Shown one piece after another: positions 63,057 to 64,000 of a DNA stretch of 64,000 bases. The notes beneath the pieces are model-generated. The model saw only the letters and a list, made by a program, of their open reading frames with translations, had not been told where the DNA came from and ran no database searches. A program made the translations under genes and the position numbers. The stretch spans positions 7,061,743 through 7,125,742 of the forward strand of contig NC_088654.1 in assembly GCF_964019385.1 (NCBI RefSeq), read 5' to 3'. Every line of letters starts with the position of its first letter. Within the stretch, counting starts at the first letter, position 1. This DNA is from Sycon ciliatum. Taxonomy: Eukaryota; Porifera; Calcarea; Leucosolenida; Sycettidae.

Positions 63057-64000
63057 CCGTGAGGAACTGAACCGTGCACCATCAAGAGATTAGGCTTTGT
63101 TGGTGAACCAGGAGTTGTTGGCAGAGCGGACAGCAGCTCTTGCCTTACTCCTGGCAGCCTTGAACCTGTTCCACGTGTCATCAGACCTGCCACTTGAAAT
63201 CCATTCTTGATAATTATCGCTGATTCCTTTCATTCAACAAGGGTTCGAGGGTATCTTTGCTCTCAGTAAACCAATCTGGTTGACGACGTTTCTGAAAACC
63301 GAGGGTCTCCTCTGCAGACTCGGTGACCGCGGTGCGCAACCTCGACCATTTGCATTCAACGGTGGTATGTTCATTCGGCTGTTGCAGACTGTTTGTGAGG
63401 CATTCACGATAGACATCAGCAACTCGTGTGATGTTTCCAGATGAGTCAGTGCTGTGGACATCCTTCAAACGTGCAACATCAAACCGCTTACATTTCTTCG
63501 TTTGCACACAACGCGAGCGGCGCTGCAGACGGCCTACTACAAAACGCGCAGCCACCAGGTTGTGATCGCTCCCACATTCCGCACTTCTTATAACTTGAGC
63601 ATCAATACATTGGTGGTAGTCAGCTTGTGACGTGATGACAAAATCAATACAATGAAATCTCTTTGACCTTGGATGTTGCTAGGTCCACTTCCTATCCTCT
63701 GTCTTGCAGAACCATGTGTTATACACCATCGCCTGAATAGTTGCAAGAAAATCCAACAGCTCACGTCCTGCAGAGTTCATCTCACCCACTCCATGTGGGC
63801 CCCGACCACTCATCAGCGTCAGCATGCGTACGGGATCCAACTCTGGCGTTAAAGTCACCCAACAGAATAAACTTTTCTGTGCCCATCCGTGGCAAAGTCG
63901 CTTGCAAGTCCGCAAAGAACTGTTCCTTGGCCATTCGCTTGCTGGCGAACGTCGGAGCATATGCGGAGATGACAGTATACCATACCGGTGAACACCCATG
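60753..64000 (-). mobile_element. LINE-D: RTE-like LINE, 5' end off window
   Basis: The minus strand carries an endonuclease in broken frames at about 64.0-63.2 kb (RMAKEQFFADLQ, GDFNARVGS), a linker (RRQPDWFTESKD), then a long open RT frame from 63056 to 60753. The style of motifs ([30 protein letters not shown]) is that of RTE/RTEX-like LINEs. An in-frame stop lies just before 63056 and frameshifts sit in the endonuclease, so it is decayed. The 3' end runs into the (TG)n tract. It occupies the receptor intron upstream of exon 1. Confidence 0.85.

Overview
This window is animal nuclear DNA. The minus strand carries a gene split into small exons with GT/AG introns. It encodes cadherin repeats, a thrombospondin type 1 repeat, calcium-binding EGF domains and a membrane helix. 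Around it are CR1/Jockey-like and RTE-like LINEs, many short inverted-repeat DNA elements, and long (CA)n, (AG)n and (TGCG)n tracts. There are no operons, rRNAs or CRISPR arrays. I cannot name the species; a sponge or another marine invertebrate would fit but is not shown by the sequence.

The one host gene I can support runs leftward from beyond the LINE at 60.75-64 kb down to at least 9.31 kb. I rebuilt it exon by exon from splice sites and intron phase. Exons between 60.43 and 49.87 kb encode at least three cadherin repeats. Exons at 48.39-47.19 kb add a cysteine-bearing linker and a TSP1 repeat, and 44.49-42.46 kb adds a beta-sandwich-like segment. From 39.24 to 10.68 kb there are fifteen complete, near-identical 123-nt exons, each one calcium-binding EGF domain, plus two truncated copies. 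A 171-nt exon at 9.48-9.31 kb supplies the membrane helix and the start of a basic cytoplasmic tail. Every junction keeps the reading frame. The exons in the window total about 4.1 kb of coding sequence (about 1,360 codons). The 5' end is off the window. The 3' end is uncertain: a candidate tail at 8.5-8.08 kb lies inside a probable DNA transposon.

The EGF array (about 20-39.3 kb) is built from recent tandem duplications. One block recurs at an offset of exactly 11,187 bp. The offset is large because, after duplication, the left copy received a 229-bp tandem-repeat array, an apparently full-length 4.5-kb LINE inside that array, and a 0.5-kb LINE fragment. The other copies preserve the empty sites, so target-site duplications can be read directly for many elements.

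Four main LINEs are present: a decayed plus-strand copy at about 2.76-8.82 kb with nested elements; a plus-strand copy at about 14.83-20.15 kb with two nested elements; an intact-looking minus-strand copy at 26.19-30.74 kb; and an RTE-like minus-strand copy from 60.75 kb to the window end whose RT protein carries four C-terminal zinc-finger-like motifs. DNA elements with TA, TTAA, 3-bp, 5-bp and 8-bp target duplications are scattered through introns and LINEs. I saw no LTR element, endogenous retrovirus or Polinton-like element.
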